DNA of 64,000 bases from Cryptomeria japonica. Lineage: Eukaryota; Streptophyta; Pinopsida; Cupressales; Cupressaceae. The DNA lies in contig NC_081407.1 in assembly GCF_030272615.1 (NCBI RefSeq), forward strand, positions 377,321,132-377,385,131, in the 5' to 3' direction. The notes under the pieces were generated by a model that did no database searches, was not told where the DNA came from, and was given only the letters and a program-made list of their open reading frames with translations. Positions 45,440 to 57,917 of the stretch are shown here, piece by piece (position 1 is the first letter of the stretch; each line of letters begins with the position of its first letter). The translations under genes and the position numbers were made by a program.

Positions 45440-46730
45440 GATAGGGGAGGGGGATCCAATCCCTACATCCTAAACACTTCTCTAAACTCCATCTACAATA
45501 GTGGCTTTAGCTAGCCTATCCCTGCATACACTATTTGGTAGTCTTCCCACCCCTTTAGGTTCATACCCACAATCCATCCCCTGTCGTTTTCTAGTTGTGA
45601 TACCCAAAGCTCCCAGTGTTGAGACATTGGTAATAGGAGATGGTGGACTCCTTCTTCGATTCCTGGATTTGACTTGAGTAAAAGGATTAGATATCTCTAA
45701 AATATCCATAGGGATATGAATCACCGTCTGCCCATCAACTTTCTCAAGATTATCCTACTCCATATTCCTACTCATATCAATAACCAACTGAATGGGTGTT
45801 TCTATAGTCACCCCATTATCCTTTTGAACAGAATCCTCAATATTAACCTGGGGGTCAACCTGCAGTGGAATAGAAACCATTTCCTTAACATTCCCATTCG
45901 AGCTTTATTTATCTGGCACATCTGAAGATTCTTTCTTCTACAATGCATCACTAAGTTCCCCCATAGGAGGAGCCTCTTGGTTCTAGCCGCTACCCTGACC
46001 CTCAACTTTCTTTTTCCAGATCTTTTTTGGTTTTGGTTTAGCTGAACATTACTTCACCCAATGACCCACTTTTTTATAGTGAAAAGAAGCAAAAGGAATA
46101 GATTCATATTCCACCTTCTGCACCCATAAGACAATTTTTGAGCTGAGTGTGATATCAGATGGTAAATCAGCAGCTTGTTTTACATTGACACACAACCGAC
46201 ACTAAACTAGCCTCTTTTTCACTACAGTCATCACATCCACCGATAGAATCTCATCGAAGCAAGCCGCTAGACCTACAAAGATAACCTCATCACAGTACTC
46301 CAAAGGGAGTCCAAGAAGATAGACTGAAATGGGTGCCTCATTGCACTCCCAAGACAGGATTAAAACTAGGTTTCCATTTCTTTAAGGCAAGGGTGGTTTT
46401 ACCCAACATCCAAGGACCCTCCGCAAGGACAGATCTAAGATCCTCATCACATACAAAGGAGAAGGAGAAAAATTTATTACCCATTGCCACCACATCAATC
46501 TGACCTTTCCCTTTCCATTTCTGAGCAACCCATTCCCCAACCGATTCAATATTAGGGTAGGGGCCAACAAAATTCCCAACTAGAACCGACTCCATATTAG
46601 AAATATTTCTCTCGACAATGCAGTCTGATATGAAAATCGAGCAAGTACCCGAGCTAGGGTCCACTTTGTGAGGAACATGAGAAATAGCTTTACCTTTAAG
46701 CCTGGATCAAAAATGACCTGACCGCAATTG
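45440..46730 (-). pseudogene. LINE B ORF1, copy 2, broken
   Basis: The DUF4283-like core (VLVGNFVGPYPNIESVGEW; GNKFFSFSFVCDEDLRSVLA; GPWMLGK) is open at 46664-46338. Further stretches continue downstream with stops, including a tail fragment at 45724-45482 (SRNRRRSPPSPITNVSTLG). Start not certain; the frame upstream of 46664 is interrupted. Confidence 0.7.
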
Positions 46731-47569
46731 GTTTCACCCCAATGAGGGTGAAAAATCTATTGATGAGGATTTGGGACCCTCCACATGTCGAGATACGTCG
46801 AGTCCCACCATCCCAAACCCCGTGAACACTGTCACTATTGTGTAATTAGTTTTATTTCTAGCATTCTTATCTTTTTAATTCAGTTTGTTGTTTTGAGTTT
46901 ATTTCTATCCACAACTAATACAATAGCTTAGAAGGCTTCCATAGTGCATATATTTTGATGGCTCATTTCAAGTTCATGTTCTTGGGCTGACAATTAAATA
47001 TAGATTCTAGTTCATGAAGGGTTGATGAGTGTGGATAAAAATCCTTGAGTTGTGAATTAGTATCCCAAACTCAATTGCAAATAAAAAGATTAACACATAG
47101 CATTTTTCATGAACAACAATTTTTTTTCTTTCATGCTTCTCTTTCTTCTGCATTTAATGTCAATGCTCAGTTGAATATGCCCATTGGTTCAGAGATGGGT
47201 GGTTGTTTAAATTCCTCTAGAAGTATTGAAAACCTTAGAAAATTTTATGAAAATGTTAGGGTATCCACTTGGAGTTGTGTTTGATGCTTCACAAATTCGT
47301 GTTAAAATAAGTAAGGGCTTAGGCAAAAAAAATAATCGTTGAGTGTCACTACTCAAACTAAAACTAGACACATCATTGTAGTAGATGTCTTTCTTAAAAA
47401 TCTCCCTTATCTTTTTTGTTGCATTCATCAATGTTTAAATCAATAGTTTTATCAGAAAAAAGGTTGGTTCTAGGAATAATAGCAATTATTGTAGAAATAT
47501 TGACATTAGTTCATCACTCTCTTCTTTTTACTCTCTTAAATATTTGCAAATTTCAATAAATATCAGTAA

Positions 47570-47844
47570 GAAATCAAGACAGTGGCGAAGAAAGTTTTTC
47601 ATAGCCACAATTTAAATGATTTGGATATTGTTTTTTGTATGCTTCTCTATGAATTATTGCTTGAGGTGGATTTGAATGAATCTAAGAAAACATGGAAAAA
47701 TAATCTAGCAATTTGTATAAAGAAACTCAACATAAAATAGTTAATGGAAAACTATTTATATTTAACTATAAATTCAAATAGAGATGAGTTCAGAACCAAA
47801 TACTTGATCATGACCATACTTCTTAATTGGGCCACAAGCCAAGA
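47570..47844 (+). pseudogene. Unrecognised exon-like fragment, copy 2
   Basis: Same peptide as at 40229 (LLLEVDLNESKKTWKNN, LNRDEFRTKYLIMT), with stops and a slip like copy 1. Confidence 0.4.
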
Positions 47845-48674
47845 GGCAACTCATATTTTTAAGTCATAGATTCAAGTCATGAATCATTATGTAATTTTTG
47901 CAACATATGTATTTTTCTTTTTTATTTTTATCGAACTAAAATATGACAGTTAATCAGCCATATTGTATTGCTAAATAGTAAGAGATCTTCACATATTATG
48001 CCAATCTTTGTACTCTACTCTTACTGTAATATATTATGGAGTTAATCATCTTTGTCCCAAAAAAAAATAAAAAATAAAAATGTTTTAATCTACGGATCAA
48101 TATATATTTAATTGAAACTTAAAAGAGAAGATGAACAAAAATATTATCTAGGAAATAAAAGAAACATATAATCTCCAACAAATTAATAGCATGTACTTGT
48201 CTTAATGTTGTAATAAAAGTAATAAATATAATAAGAGAAGTACCTAAGATTTTAAACTTTTGTATCTTTAGTATTTTTTAATGTTCAGAACAAGAATGAT
48301 TGTTTGAATTAGTTTATTATTAATAATGTTTTTTATGAAAATGAAATCATAAGGTTGAAGTTAAATAATTTCTAAGAAATAGAAATAGTCAATGTAATAT
48401 TAATTAATAATTGTAACTTAGAACTATATACATTGAAGGTTAAAATTATATGTGTTGTCATTTGATTTTGATATATGCAGTTGCATTGGAAATAGTAAGA
48501 ATTATATTCCACCTAAGTGATAGAGTATTAATTACATGAGGATAACCTTAAGCTAACTAAAATAAATAATTTTAATATTATAATAAGAAGATATAAATGA
48601 TATGAAAGACAAGCAAAGACAACATAGAAAGTACTTAGTGAAAATTAATCAAATCTAATGAATGTCCCATTCTT

Positions 48675-48776
48675 AAAAACATAAAAATAAAATAAAATAA
48701 AATAAAATAAAACAAAAAAATAAAAATAAAAATAAAAATAAAAATAAAAATAAAAATAAAAATAAAATAAAAATAA

Positions 48777-48808
<32 letters not shown>

Positions 48809-48811
48809 TAT
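48675..48811. repeat. (AAAAT)n microsatellite, longer allele
   Basis: Unit 2 counterpart of 11405-11524, about 20 bp longer. Its complement gives a spurious Phe/Ile-rich frame. Confidence 0.9.
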
Positions 48812-49529
48812 CAAATGCATAATGTTAATTGAGAATTACATCCTTTATGCATGCTAAAAATAAAAATATCATGATGGAAGGCCTAGAGAAGTAGACTCAA
48901 CAAATAAACATGAAACAGAAGGCCTTGCGGATGATGAAGAGATGGAAAGCGATTCTAAAGGTTTGAAACTTGTGTTTTTGAAATAGTTTCTTACTTAGCT
49001 TTAGAAGACTATGTATTCATGTTAGAATTATTTTTAGGCTCTATACAATAAATTTAATTATCATAAAAGAAAATGGGAATATCCAAAACCTTTTGTACAA
49101 TTTAAGTTGAGGGTTATGGTTCAAACAAATGAATGTTTCCTACACATCCCTTTATAAAACATATGGGGAAGTAGAATTTGGACCAAGCTTTACACCAACT
49201 AACAAGAACTTAGTGAAAAACATATTGAATGAAATCAAACTGTTCATAATACAAGAAACACGAATTCATAAAAAATAATATTAACAATGAATAATATTCG
49301 TAATACCTCTACTAAATATATTAGTTTTATATTAAATTTAATATGTAAGTGTTATATTAAATTTATTTTTTAAAATTTATTTAAGATATTATTAATAATA
49401 TTGTTATATTATATTATATTGTTTTTTTTTAACTTTAGTTCTCTGAAAGCTACAAGATATAAATGCAAAAACAAGAGGGTAATTTGTAAACAATAAAAAT
49501 ATATTAATGCGAAGTGAGATTATATTTAC

Positions 49530-49545
49530 AAGTTTTAAAATATTT
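49530..49545. repeat. Target-site duplication of LINE A copy 2, 3' side
   Basis: AAGTTTTAAAATATTT; partner AAGTTTTCAAATATTT at 56131-56146. Shares the same one-base difference as copy 1, so the insertion was duplicated, not repeated. Confidence 0.85.
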
Positions 49546-49704
49546 TTTTTATATTATAAATCGAGAGACCAAAAAGATGGTTATACATATGAGTTCAGGG
49601 GAGGCAGGGCCTCAACAGTGAAACCAAAAAGAACTAGACGAGTGTCATATACAACGCACTAAAAGAAAACTCCAAAATAAAGTTATGCTTGCTGCCATAA
49701 GGAA

Positions 49705-52700
49705 CTAGAGGAGGATTTCATCCTGGTCTTCCAGCCATGTGGTCCACCCCTGTGGTCCTTCCATCCAGACCACCTTCTTTGTTTCCATGATTTGTATGCA
49801 CATGTCAACCCTATTGAAAGTGGGAGCTCTGGTATCTTGAAGTTCTTTAATCAATTTCTTAACTACACTCTCAAAGGTGGATTGATTTTCTATGATCCTT
49901 GCCCATTCATACCCATCTTGCATCTCATATATAAACATGGTGGCTCGGCCTTCTTTGAGGAACCGTAGGAGTTTGTTTCGTTTGACATTCATCAGGAAGC
50001 AAACCTGCACAACAATCTTATAGTGTGTGAGTTTTTTTTAAAAACCAATAAGTTCCCTAGCATTACCTTGGGACTTCTCCTCATTTCTGAGTTTCCAAAT
50101 AAACCAGAGGATAAAAGAAGACAAAATTTGCCAAATTAAGTTAGCATCATTTTTAAGATTATGGACGGAACCAGTAACTATATCATAAGTGAAGACATGC
50201 TCAGTAATGGATATTCCAAACATTAACCAGATCTCCCTAGCAAAAGGGCAGTCAAGGAAGATGTGTCGAGTGGACTCAAGTTTATTGCAGACAGAACAAA
50301 GATCATATGCAGCTACATTATTCCTAATAGGCAATATATCCAGTAAGAGTTGCCATTTGAAACACTTGATCTTAGGGGGGTTGGGGGATTTCCAAAGGTT
50401 CTCAAAGGTTTTATACCAAGCGGTGGGGCTGTGGTGGACATTCCATAGGGTGTTGACATGGTCGATCACAGAGGTATCCTGGTTAAGCAAGTTGTAGATA
50501 ACTTTGGACTTAATTTTTGGGAGGGAGGAGCCATCCTTCCAAAGGAATGAGAGGTACCTATGGGTGTCAACATGAGTGTTCTTAGGGAGATTGAGGGTGT
50601 TATAGGCATTCCTCATCATATTGTAGGTCCTCTTATGCAAAGCAGGGAGATTAAATTTACTACTAAGTTCCTCCCAGGTGATGATGTTGTCATTTTCCAA
50701 GCTATCTATAAGATACTTGATCCCCTTGTTATGCCAAAATCTAGTAGAACAGCCTTAGGTTAAGGCGAGTGGCTTAGAATTATGGTGGAGGTTCCACCAT
50801 ATCAACCTTTCACCATGTATAGTGTTATCACAATCAAAGCTAGAGTTGCAAATAAGTCTATGCACATGCTCCGAGGCTTTCCAAATGGACTTAAAGACCC
50901 AGGTGCCTTGGACAGACACCGAGAAACTTCCGACAAGTAGATCACTGAGTGGGAGGGCTTGCCATGATTTGGCAGCCTTGGGGAATCCATTTTGAATGTT
51001 GTTTCTAATAAGAATTTTCCAAGGTTCCTGCCCATCTAGTGCATGAAATATCCATTTGGCAGCAAGGGAGATTCCTTGCAACTTAAGATCCTTAAGGCCC
51101 AAACCTCCAAGTTTTTTGTCTAAGTGGCACCAGGCCCATTTCACCGCATGGGCCATTCTTTTGCCCTTACCATCAGACCAAAGGAAGCATTTGATAGCCT
51201 TTTGAATTTCATAAATTTGATAATTGTTGAACATCCAAACCAAAGAGTAGTAGATACTGTACGAGGAGAGGATTTTTTGACATACTTGAACCCTACCTGC
51301 TAGGGAGAGGATCCTATTATCCCACTTGTTGAGCTTCTTATAAATTTTCTCCTTCACCCAAGTCCACATGTCTTGAAGAGAGGGAGAAATAGAAAAGGGG
51401 ATATTGATATACTTGACAATCATGTTGGGTCCTCCCCATGAGTACCCATCTTGCTGTAGCTAGTTTGGAGGTTCATCCTTCCAGCCAAGTAAAATAGATT
51501 TGGAGCTGGAGATCTTGGCTCAGAGGCTTTACCAAAGGTGTCAATTTTTAGGTTGAGGGAATCGATTTTTTGCCTAGAGAGCTCTAGGAAAAGAGAGGTA
51601 TCATCAACAAATTGGATATTCAGCAGCTCAGAGTCATCTGACAGCACGATGCCATGGACTCTAGGAGATAGAGTATCATCTCTAAGGAGATAAAAGTGGG
51701 CATCTGAGGTAATAACAAACAGAGCAGGGGCAAGAGGGCAGCCCTACCTTATGGATCTAGAGAGAGGAATAGGTTGGGATAGGGTTCCATTAACTTCAAT
51801 CATGGCAGAAGCATCTTTGAGGAGAATTTGGACGTAGTCACAGAACTCGTTAGGGAAGACAAAAGCTCAGAGCATCATGAGGACGAAATCCCACTTGACT
51901 CTGTCATAGGCTTTTTCAAAGTCCACAAGGAACATGGTAGCATCCTGGTTAGAGGTTCTAGCCCATTCCATGGATTCCCAACTAGTGATAAGGTTTTCCA
52001 ATATGTATCTGCCTTTAATGAATCCAGTTTGGGTAGAGCAAATGAATTTTGGAAGAATCTTTTCAAGGTGGGTAGCTAAGGCTTTGGCAAGGATTTTGTA
52101 GGAGATGTTGAGGAGGGTGATTGGCCTCCAGTTCTTAATGAGTGCTTTGTCTTCTTCTTTAGGGATGAGTTTAACAATACCTTTATTTAGGAATTCCCCC
52201 AGGGTGCCATTGTCAAGAACTTCATTGTATATGTCATAGAGGTCATGCGTGACCCATTCAGAGATTCTTTTAGGGATGATGGCACTACATTTGTGTCGAG
52301 CCTCTTTTGAGGCCTCATTATCTTCTGAGGTAAAGAGAGTTCTATAGAACATTTTGAAGGCCTCTTTGATATCATTGAGATCTAGGAGTTCCTTGTTGTC
52401 TACAGTTATTCTATCAATTTTTTCTCTATTTTGTTTCTGCTTAAGGAGGTTAAAGAAGATTTTGGAGCCTTTATCTCCAAATTGGAGCCAGTGGTTGCGA
52501 GCTCTAATGAAGGCTCCCCTGATTTTGACCTACTGGTGCTTTCTGAAGATATCTCTGGCTTTAGAAATGTGCTTGGCCAAGGTAGGGGAGGAGGGGTTAG
52601 TCTGAATATCTTGCTCTAGGGAATGGAGGCGATGGGTGAGAGTTTTTTCCATGGCTCTAGAGTCCTTGGCTTTCTTTTGGGCAATGGTTTGGAGTACTTT

Positions 52701-53612
52701 CTGCCAGGAGCTCACATTCATTGTCCACCTGAGAGTGCAGGATTGGGGAGGCTAGGGCTGAAGGTTGAAGAACCTGACTACCTTAAGGGCACCTACAACA
52801 TCTTGGTCTTTGAGGAGGGAGGTTTTGAGAAAAAATTTCTTGCTACAAGGGCTACTGATGGGGATAGCATTTCTAGTGTTAATGACTGCAAGGATAGGGA
52901 AATGGTCAGAAAGGGTAACTGGCAGGACAACAACTGCACTCCCCAAGTGGTTAGGAGAGAAGGAGAAGAAGTCGTTGTTAACATAAAATCTATCCTGTCT
53001 AGAATAAATACGATTGGGACCTTGTTGAAAGTTGCACCAAGTGTACCATAGGTTAGAAGCAGCAGTTTTAGTGCCCTCGAGGGGGTCAAATAACTAGAGT
53101 TTTTGTTTAAGTTTGTCCCAGTGAGGTTTTTCTACATTTTTCCATTCAAAAGGAAGTCCCCTAGCCTTGTCATCTTGATGCTCAGTCATATTGAAATCTC
53201 CAGCCACTATCCAAGGGATATTTGGGAGGGAAGTTAGCCAGATCCAAAGGGACACTCTTTCCTTATAGTCATTAGGTGCATATATAGAGAAAATGCCAAA
53301 GCTGGAACCCCTAATATCTAAGGTAGCCTAGGCTGCTCTGTTGCATGGGGAGATCCCTTTATCCCTAATGTTGCTTTCCCACTTAGGGGAGATAAGAATG
53401 CCAACTCCTCCCTTTCCTTTCAAGTGGTTGGTGCAGATTTTGATTGCATCTCTCCAGATAAAGTTAAGTGAGTTGTCAAGATGGAAACCCACGGATTTAA
53501 GTTCTTGCAGCATCAAGAAATCTATGTTCTTGTGGTGGCTCAGAGAACTTTTGATGAAAAACTTCCTATCAAGTGACTCAAGGCCTCTAATATTCCAAGA
53601 GATGTATTTCAT
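49705..53612 (-). pseudogene. LINE A ORF2, copy 2, broken
   Basis: ATG at 53610-53612, TAG at 49705-49707. It keeps the N-terminal MKYISWNIRGLES that copy 1 has lost to a stop. Lesions of its own: stop after PCNRAA (53328), a stop before AFVFPNEF in RT, loss of 43 codons including KAPGPDG, a 1-nt deletion near 51513 that shifts the frame, and FADD changed to FVDD (about 51600-51611; both Asp kept). The RT-associated zinc domain is intact (CSVCNKLESTRHIFLDCPF). It complements copy 1 in the sense that the two rarely share lesions, but it is not functional. Confidence 0.88.
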
Positions 53613-53633
53613 TAGAGAGGAGGGTTAAGAGGT

Positions 53634-55316
53634 TCAACTAGGGAGACCGCAAGGATCTCCAGATTTCTTTTTATTCTTGGAGCCCATAGGCCTACCTTTC
53701 TTTTTAGTCAAGGAGGATCCTTTCATAAGGTCATCCTCATCTTCACTAACATCAGATGGTTCATTCCTAGTAGCTGCAATAACTCCTATGTCAGACCCAA
53801 ACATCTAGGAGTCTGGAAAGCCAAGGAGCACTGTGCTAGACCTAATTTCTTCAAGACCCTTATTGGCATAGATTACTTCAATAACATGATTATCTTCTAA
53901 CTCTTTGAGAATAGAGGCAGTCGAAGGGTTGGTGATGTTAACTTTAGGGGTAAGCGCTGCAGGTGATGAGGAGTCTGAATTCTTGGGGGTTTCAGATCTG
54001 ATCATCACACATGCAGGGTTATCACTGGTGCTAGCAACATCAGCACTTTGACTAGGGTTCTCAAGCTTTTTAACCATTTTTTTTACAACAGAGTTCACCA
54101 GGGTTCAAGTGGGAGCGGGTGAGCTATAACTTGAAGGGAGGGGGTAATTGCAGATGCCCGTTCCTTGGCTGATAGTTGGGATATTAGGATGGTTTTGATT
54201 TGGGGCATTCAGGTTGCTAATTTTCCTCCTACGCTTCCTAGAAGTGACCAACTGAAAACAGTCAGAGGGTGATTCTGAAGGACCAATTGTTGGGTTAGAG
54301 GCTGGACCGAGTTGGTCTGAGACAAGGGGCATGTGATCAATGTGCATGGGTTTTAATTCTTAAGAATTTGTGGTTTGAATAGAAGCTTCTTTGTTAGCAG
54401 GGAGCAGGGTGGATGAGTGTTGAAAAATCTTGGTTCTAGGGTTTGTGGAAGCATCAGTTGAGTTAATGTTGGGTTTATGATTTCTGCGATTAATGATTGG
54501 GCAATTTTTCCGAAGATGCCCTCCTTTTTTGCAAAGAAAGCATGCATTTAATCCTCCAAGCACTTCAATAGGGTAGACAAAGGTTTCTTCATTGACATTT
54601 AGGGTTAAAGATAGTGGGATATCAATCCCAGGCTTAATCAACACAAGCATTCTGGCATCCAGGTTAGGGACGATGTGGGTCGTTTCATCAATGCAGATCG
54701 TTTTTCCAAAAGGTTCCATTAACTGTGGAAGAAAACACCAGAGGAAGGGGGGCACATCCTTGAGGATGACCCACCTAGGGGAGGACAGTGCGAGAACCTC
54801 ATCACCGACCGCCTCTGGAGACCAAGCTAGGGCATGGAAGGAAGTATTTCCCACTGTCCAGTATTGACGCTTTAGTGCCTCCCTTTGAGCCTCGTGAGAA
54901 TTGAATAAAATAAGGTAGAGACCCTTTTGAATTTGTCTGCAAAATGATATTTTAAGCCGTAATTTTAAATTCTAGAGGTTATGAAACCAGTCGTCTAAAA
55001 ATTTCCTAGGTGGACATTTCTCAACATCAACACATGCAAAGAAAATGGTCGTATTACTTAACCTAGTCTTTCCCGAGGCAATTTCATTCAACATTTCGAA
55101 ATTGGGCGAAATGCAGAAGGAACCTGAGATAGTGCTAGGGCACTTACCTTCCTCACCAGATCATTCTTTGCCAGGAGCCTTAGAAAATCGTGCGTTAGGG
55201 TTGACTCCATTTGCAAGTAGGGAGACGGTTTCGGCAAAAGATTTTTTTGGCGGAGATTTAGCTTGATCTGTAGACTTAGGGCCATTAATGGCACTTCCAT
55301 CTGACTCTGGTTCCAT
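53634..55316 (-). pseudogene. LINE A ORF1, copy 2, in frame but with stops
   Basis: 1,683 nt, 560 codons from the ATG at 55314-55316 to the stop at 53634-53636. The CCHC knuckle is intact (CFLCKKGGHLRKNC, residues ~259-272), as is the C-terminal KKKGRPMGSKNKKK. Stops: TGA at 55161-55163 (from CGA), TAG at 54972-54974 (shared by all copies), others at 54360, 54105 and 53805. Two Trp codons that are TAG in copy 1 are TGG here. Confidence 0.85.
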
Positions 55317-56130
55317 AGGAAGCCAAAGGTTAAGCCGCACGAGCGACTAGGTAGGTGGGGGGAGTTGCGAATTAAATGAAGTGCAGAATTAAATTTGCAA
55401 ATAGAAGGAAAGAAAAAATGGGAAAACAGAGTAGTGGATAGGAATTTCAAACCTAGGTGGAGGAGAATTAACCCCTCCACAGAGATGTCGAGGTGTCCAC
55501 GTCACCACGGTTGCCTCGACCAACTCGCAGATAGGTTTGCAGACCTCAATCTCCCTCCAAGTTTTAACTTTTTCAATACTTCCCTGGTGAGCGAGCTCTG
55601 GCTGTGCTAAGACAGGGATTGACAGCATGCTGTGTCTTTGAGTGAATGCCACAAGGAATCAACCAGTGGTGCAAACCCTGGCCCTCATGATGAGCAGCTC
55701 TGCATAAACCCTAACCTCTCGGTGTTTGGCTCTGTAAAAACCCTCTAAAGATCCAGTTTTTGTTCATAATATCGGTTCCTTTTCAGTTATGTTTCTCTTG
55801 GAATATATCGCAAATCCCTGCAAAAGACCAACTAAGATGCTTCTCTCAAACTGTCTGGAGTGCACGTATTTTTTAGGCCTCTTTTTGGTATGAAAAGGTT
55901 GCCCTGCAAATTTCGAGCACTTTGTTCATCCCCTTTTTCTGCTAGCAACTCTTTATGATTTTGCGAGGCAGATTACTGTTCGACCTAGCTGCGCGGGTAT
56001 CAATCCGAGTGAAATGGTAGCAATTTTTTTAAAGAGGGGGCATCATATCCATTTGAAGTAGTTGTGCATCATCATCTCCATCTTCAACCGCTTAACAAAG
56101 CAGTGCAGAGCAGGACAAAACCCTCGCGCC

Positions 56131-56146
56131 AAGTTTTCAAATATTT
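56131..56146. repeat. Target-site duplication of LINE A copy 2, 5' side
   Basis: AAGTTTTCAAATATTT; see 49530-49545. Confidence 0.85.
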
Positions 56147-56307
56147 AGATTAAATTTAATCTTTTAATTTCAATTTATTACTAAAAATATTAACTTGCAT
56201 CTAGTGGAAAATTACAAGATATAAAAGACAAAAACTGTAAAATTAAACCATATTAATAAAAACTCTTCAAAAATTAAAAGTTTCCTCAAAATTTACATTT
56301 AGATAGT

Positions 56308-56312
56308 GGATT
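56308..56312. repeat. 5-bp target-site duplication of copia, left
   Basis: GGATT before the 5' LTR; repeated at 62452-62456 after the 3' LTR. The empty site at 21118-21122 has GGATT once. Confidence 0.9.
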
Positions 56313-56571
56313 TGTTAGAGTAATTGGGTCTTTACTTGATTAATTGAACATTATTTGTTTAATTCTTTAAGTTTCCAATTATCTTTTTACACTTAAGCTA
56401 ACATTAGGTGCATACAATTAATTATTATGTGCAAACCTAGGGTTTTCCCTTTTTAGGGTTTCTTGACCTATTAGAGGTTATTTTTCTTTTCATTGCTTCT
56501 CCTTGTAACAGGTTATTTGACTTGTAGAAGATCTTCAGGCTACTATGGGATTGTATTTCTCAACTCCTATA
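56313..56571 (+). repeat. Copia 5' LTR (259 bp)
   Basis: TGTTAGAGTAATTGGG..CTCAACTCCTATA. Lacks the 13-bp tandem duplication (TTTTAATTAATTA type) found in the 3' LTR; the unit 1 stub also lacks it, so the 3' LTR gained it after insertion. Confidence 0.95.
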
Positions 56572-56585
56572 TGGTATCAGAGCTC
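56572..56585 (+). promoter_or_regulatory. Primer-binding site, initiator tRNA-Met
   Basis: TGGTATCAGAGCTC directly after the 5' LTR; TGGTATCAGAGC is the standard plant copia site complementary to the 3' end of tRNA-iMet. Confidence 0.92.
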
Positions 56586-56996
56586 AGATCTGCAGCTACC
56601 TGTTCCTGTTTTTTGAGAATTTTGCATTTGAAGCAGATCTAGGGTTTCAGGCATTTTTTTGTGTGCTTAGGGTTAAGGTTTTTTTCTGAGCACTTTGGGC
56701 CTAAATGGACCTCACCATTGTGCTCAGAAGACCCAAAAACCCTTACAGTCATATGAAATTTGTCCATTTTTGACCCCTAAGCATCTGGGTGATTTTTTTT
56801 CTCTCCAAACCAGGTCGTACAGCCCTGGCACGCAAATTGAGAAAAAAAAATTTGAAGAAAAAAAAATTGCTTTTTTACGGCATGCAGGCCGAATTGTTTT
56901 GATTTTTCAAAAAAATTTCAAAAAAAAAAAAATCAAACAAATAAAAATAAAGGGCCTTCAAAAACCAAAAAAAAAAAAAATTTTATCAAAATTTTG

Positions 56997-57400
56997 AGGG
57001 TACCGGACCTGACAGGCCGGTGCCATACAGACCTCTCAGGCCGGCCCCATCCGGTGCCGCAAGCCTCCGGCTCTGGCTCCGGCAATGCCCGCTGGCTTCT
57101 ACTCCAACTCCGGCACTACAGGCTCCCACTGGCCGTAACCTCCCATCGCTGGCGACCACAGACCCGCTCCGGCGATGCTCCAGCAAGACCTTGCCACCGC
57201 TCCGGCAAGCCACCTCCGCCCGGCTGCACTCCGCTCCGCTGGGCTACGCCACCTCCACTCGGCCGTTGCGCTGCTCCGCCCCAGCAACACCTCTGCCTAG
57301 CCCGCGTGCCACCTCTGCCCAGCCCGCGCGCCACCTCCGCTCGGAGCACCACCAGCCCCTCCTCTCTAGTCCTTTTGAGAGGGGGTTGGTTTTTTGGGCC
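56997..57400 (+). other. GC-rich island in the copia 5' leader
   Basis: About 400 bp of strongly GC-rich sequence built on CTCCGGC, GCCACCTC and CCGCTCC words, abruptly between A/T-rich leader (poly-A tracts at 56920-56990) and AT-rich sequence. Both strands have long open frames here (127 and 148 codons on +, 167 on -) because stops are rare in GC-rich DNA; none is a recognised protein. It could be captured host sequence or a structured leader. Confidence 0.7.
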
Positions 57401-57917
57401 TAGATCGTGCATCCGGAGTCGGATTTTGGTGAATGAATAGGCATTGGAAAGGTGATTCTGAGCCGGACCTCGTGGTGGTGGACCTTTTTCCTGGATTTGT
57501 TGTTTGACTTTTTTTTTACTAGTCAGAGTCGGGCTTCTTTTTTGCACTTTCGGGGCCATAGAATGGGCAAATGGACTCCGTTTTTTGAAAACGAATAGGC
57601 GTTGGAAAGCTCTCAGCATGCTCTATTCATATTTGTTATTGTTTTTCTTATAATTTTCACCAAGTACATGAGATATCAGTTTGAAGTTTTTTTGCTTATG
57701 CACTACTTCCTTCTCAGTACTATGTACTAGGGTTTGGGTTTCTCCATTGTGGGGGGGTGTTTTTTTTTCTCACTTTCTGTCATTTATCTCAAAAATCAGG
57801 AACACCTAAAATCTCAAAACAAACAAACCCTTCTGCATCTTCTATCTATTATGAAAGATCACATAATAAAAACAACCAACAAGCAGGTGTAGGTGCAGAG
57901 TTTTTTTCTTTGTGCTC

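Larger units (their letters stand above)
41700..46840 (-). mobile_element. LINE family B, copy 2, decayed
   Basis: Same insertion as 4440-9570, offset 37,265-37,268. Domain order, ends and most lesions are shared, so it was already dead before the 37 kb duplication. The two copies differ by scattered substitutions and small indels. Confidence 0.8.
46841..49529 (+). repeat. AT-rich unit U5
   Basis: Equivalent of 9571-12238. Includes the 79-codon frame at 47045-47284, the exon-like fragment at 47570-47844, the microsatellite at 48675-48811 and a TATA-like site at 49148-49169. LINE A copy 2 is inserted at its right end. Confidence 0.65.
49546..56130 (-). mobile_element. LINE family A, copy 2, full length with internal deletion
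   Basis: Same insertion as copy 1, 6.6 kb. It differs by a 129-nt deletion in the RT region (between 52259 and 52260; equals 14970-15098 of copy 1), a 1-nt deletion near 51513, and its own set of stops. ORF1 is in frame throughout by length (560 codons). Confidence 0.92.

Noticed and set aside
48635-48820. Phe/Ile repeat frame (-)
   Set aside because: Translation of the complement of the AAAAT microsatellite.
57116-57619. 167-codon minus frame over the copia leader
   Set aside because: GC-rich DNA has few stops on any strand; no recognisable protein and opposite to the element.
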